This document shows positions 4,172 through 6,108 of a DNA stretch of 6,108 nucleotides, piece by piece. This DNA comes from Methanobacterium sp. UBA8. Its GTDB lineage: Archaea > Methanobacteriota > Methanobacteria > Methanobacteriales > Methanobacteriaceae. Below the pieces are notes generated by a model. The model did no database searches. It was not told the origin of the DNA and was given only the letters and a program-made list of their open reading frames with translations. Position 1 is the stretch's first letter. Each line of letters begins with the position of its first letter. The translations under genes and the position numbers were made by a program. The stretch covers positions 1 to 6,108 of the forward strand of contig DADN01000153.1 in NCBI GenBank assembly GCA_002509665.1. The letters run 5' to 3'.

Positions 4172-6108
4172 TTATTGATTTTTGTAATGGATTGCAGCAA
4201 CAGCAGCCTGCCCTAAAGACACAGAACCATCTCCAGCACATGTATTTTTATGCTGAATAAAATCATATCCATTTTTTGTTACAACATCTTTTATGGTTTT
4301 ACTTATGGCTTCATTGTAAAATACGCCGCCAGTTCCACCAATTATGTCTATGCCTGTATTGTCTGCTGCTTTGATACCTAATTTTGCAAGGCCTTCAGCA
4401 ACAGCCTTTTGTGCAGAACATGCAATATCTTTTACAGGTATTCCTTTCTGTTTATACTCTAGAACTGAAAGCATTATTTTGGAAGTATCAAGAATATCCA
4501 TTTCATCCTGTTTTTTAATTTCAACAGGTATTTCACATGTATCTGCGCCGTGATAAGCTACAGATTCAAGCTTCATTGAACATTCTCCTTCATAAGTTCT
4601 TTTACCACAAATCATGAGTGCAGAAGAAATTGCATCGAGAACACGCCCTGTACTTGTTGTTTTCTGGAGATTGAAGCCGCGTTCAAACTGTTTTAGTATG
4701 AGGTCTATTTCCTTTTCGCCGTGCTTGAAATAGTTAACATACCTTTTTTTCATCAGCTGCTTAAGTTCTTCAACATCGTAGTACTCATGTATCATGGCCA
4801 TTACCATACGTATGGGATACTTAGTAGTTAAATCTCCACCAGCCATGTTTTGAGGCATTAAACTCCCTAAACGGTTATAATTCTCACCTGTAACATGTAA
4901 TATCTCGCCGCCCCATGCAGATCCATCATCTCCATAACCCACGCCGTCAGCAGCGATACATATCAGTTCTTCAATGCCATGATCTACGAACAATGCGCCT
5001 GCATGCGCATGGTGATGCTGAACACCGAAGACATCACATTCAAACTTTTCACCCAGTTCATGGGCGAGTTTAGTTGTAAAAAACATCGGGTGGAGGTCGC
5101 ATGCTATTGCATCTATTTGCTCAGCTCTTGTTATATCTATCATGTAATCTATGGCTTCCTGGAGATATCTGTAAGTTTCATATTTGGTTGTATTGCCGAT
5201 ATGCTGTGATACGTAGCATTTTTTATCTTTAAGGAGAGCAAAAGTTACATCTAGTTCAGGTCCCAGTGCAAGAATGTTTGTATCATCTGCTATATTTGAG
5301 AAGTCATATGGTTCGGGTACATATCCTCTAGAACGCCTTATAAAAGCTAGATCTCCTGCTCTAAATCTGATAACTGAATCATCACACCTGTTAATTATTT
5401 TTCTATCGTGGAGAAGACAGTAATCTGCAATTCCTTCCATTTTATTTACAATTTCCTCATTATCTATGAGCATTGGTTCTCCAGGTATATTGGCTGATGT
5501 CATAATATAAGCCGGCTCATTGGTTTCCTGGAAGAGTAAATGCTGCAGCCCAGAATAAGGAAGCATTACTCCAAGATTATGAAGTTCAGGAGCAACAGAA
5601 GGAGCTAAATAATAGTCATTATTCTTATTAAGTACGACAATGGGTCTTCTTCTTGATAAGATGGTTTCTTCTTCAAAATCTCTTACCTCTGCAAATGTCT
5701 TTATGGTTTCAATATCTGGTGACATGCATGCAAAAGGTTGATTCATCCTCCCAAGCCGTTTTCTTAAAGTAATTACAGGATCATCTTCTGTTGTCTTTGC
5801 AACAAGATGGGTTCCACCTATTCCTTTTATGGCGAGTATATTCCCTTCATCTATTAGTTTTGCAGCTTCTTTTATTGGATCTTCTACATCTAAAACTTCG
5901 TCTTTGTAAAGAAAGACAGAAGGTCCGCATGTTGGGCAGCAGGTTGCCTCAGCATGGTAACGGCGGTCCATTGGATCTCTGTATTCAACCATGCACTCAT
6001 CACAGAGCGGGAATTCATCCATGGATGTCCGCACGCGGTCGTAAGGAATTGATTTTATAACTGTAAAGCGAGGTCCACAATCAGTACATGCAGTAAATGG
6101 ATATTTAT
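4172..6108 (-). CDS. hypF: HypF, carbamoyltransferase for [NiFe]-hydrogenase maturation, N-terminus beyond window
   Basis: HypF converts carbamoyl phosphate and ATP to carbamoyl-AMP and passes the carbamoyl group to the C-terminal cysteine of HypE. This is the first step toward the cyanide ligands of [NiFe] hydrogenases, in the cytosol. The visible 644 residues start inside the first zinc finger (CTDCGPRF, 7-14). The second finger has CDEC (35-38) and CPTC (57-60). A YrdC/Sua5-like domain follows, with [15 protein letters not shown] (92-106), [15 protein letters not shown] (114-128) and [11 protein letters not shown] (202-212). The Kae1-like domain has VQHHHAH (362-368), [16 protein letters not shown] (386-401), [11 protein letters not shown] (590-600) and [11 protein letters not shown] (624-634). 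The acylphosphatase domain and first Cys pair are lost only to the window edge, so the GTG at 6034 is not a start. There is no frameshift or internal stop. A methanogen with F420- and ferredoxin-linked [NiFe] hydrogenases needs this gene. Its promoter is out of view, and no other hyp gene is adjacent. Confidence 0.97.
   Translation of the reverse strand, partial: KYPFTACTDCGPRFTVIKSIPYDRVRTSMDEFPLCDECMVEYRDPMDRRYHAEATCCPTCGPSVFLYKDEVLDVEDPIKEAAKLIDEGNILAIKGIGGTHLVAKTTEDDPVITLRKRLGRMNQPFACMSPDIETIKTFAEVRDFEEETILSRRRPIVVLNKNNDYYLAPSVAPELHNLGVMLPYSGLQHLLFQETNEPAYIMTSANIPGEPMLIDNEEIVNKMEGIADYCLLHDRKIINRCDDSVIRFRAGDLAFIRRSRGYVPEPYDFSNIADDTNILALGPELDVTFALLKDKKCYVSQHIGNTTKYETYRYLQEAIDYMIDITRAEQIDAIACDLHPMFFTTKLAHELGEKFECDVFGVQHHHAHAGALFVDHGIEELICIAADGVGYGDDGSAWGGEILHVTGENYNRLGSLMPQNMAGGDLTTKYPIRMVMAMIHEYYDVEELKQLMKKRYVNYFKHGEKEIDLILKQFERGFNLQKTTSTGRVLDAISSALMICGKRTYEGECSMKLESVAYHGADTCEIPVEIKKQDEMDILDTSKIMLSVLEYKQKGIPVKDIACSAQKAVAEGLAKLGIKAADNTGIDIIGGTGGVFYNEAISKTIKDVVTKNGYDFIQHKNTCAGDGSVSLGQAAVAAIHYKNQ

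Noticed and set aside
5791..6060. Plus-strand open frame opposite hypF, and similar ones opposite dnaK, the regulator and the wall peptidase
   Set aside because: They lie antisense to strongly conserved genes and show no domain of their own.

Overview
The window looks like chromosomal DNA of a methanogenic archaeon, most likely a Methanobacterium-type member of the Methanobacteriales. This is inferred from four things. The DNA is AT-rich, and promoters carry archaeal BRE/TATA boxes (e.g. TTTATATA) with GGTGA-type ribosome binding sites. A bacterial-type hsp70 set (grpE, dnaK) lies beside an archaeal Phr-like winged-helix regulator. A HypF for [NiFe]-hydrogenase maturation is present. There is also a secreted cysteine peptidase resembling pseudomurein endoisopeptidases. 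No database search was possible, so the genus is an inference.

Layout. Bases 1-881 (minus) are the first 293 codons of dnaK, running off the left edge. Bases 948-1463 (minus) are grpE, 66 bp upstream of dnaK in the same direction, with a strong promoter at about 1527-1540. Diverging from grpE across a 347-bp AT-rich gap is a 158-residue ArsR/Phr-like regulator (1811-2287, plus) with its own TATA box and a perfect inverted repeat at its predicted transcription start. Both promoters therefore sit in one regulatory region. The simplest reading is a heat-shock module: a repressor controlling itself and the grpE-dnaK chaperone operon.

The regulator converges on a minus-strand gene (2476-3363) for an exported protein. 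It has a signal peptide, a PG_binding_1-type domain, a long Ser/Thr/Lys linker and a transglutaminase-like cysteine peptidase domain with visible Cys, His and Asp. Its best start, by Shine-Dalgarno spacing and signal-peptide shape, is the rare codon ATT at 3363. A hairpin plus T-tract terminator lies between the converging genes. About 775 bp of AT-rich DNA (3397-4171) has no convincing gene but several short direct and inverted repeats. From 4172 to the right edge (minus) lies most of hypF, missing its N-terminal acylphosphatase domain only because the window ends.

The most notable points are the Phr-like regulator with candidate operators, the ATT start, the unusual domain pairing in the cell-wall peptidase, a 17-bp dyad just upstream of its ribosome binding site, and the 30-bp-spaced repeat in the large gap. 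I saw no CRISPR array, tRNA, rRNA or insertion sequence, and no clear evidence of a wholly new multi-gene system.
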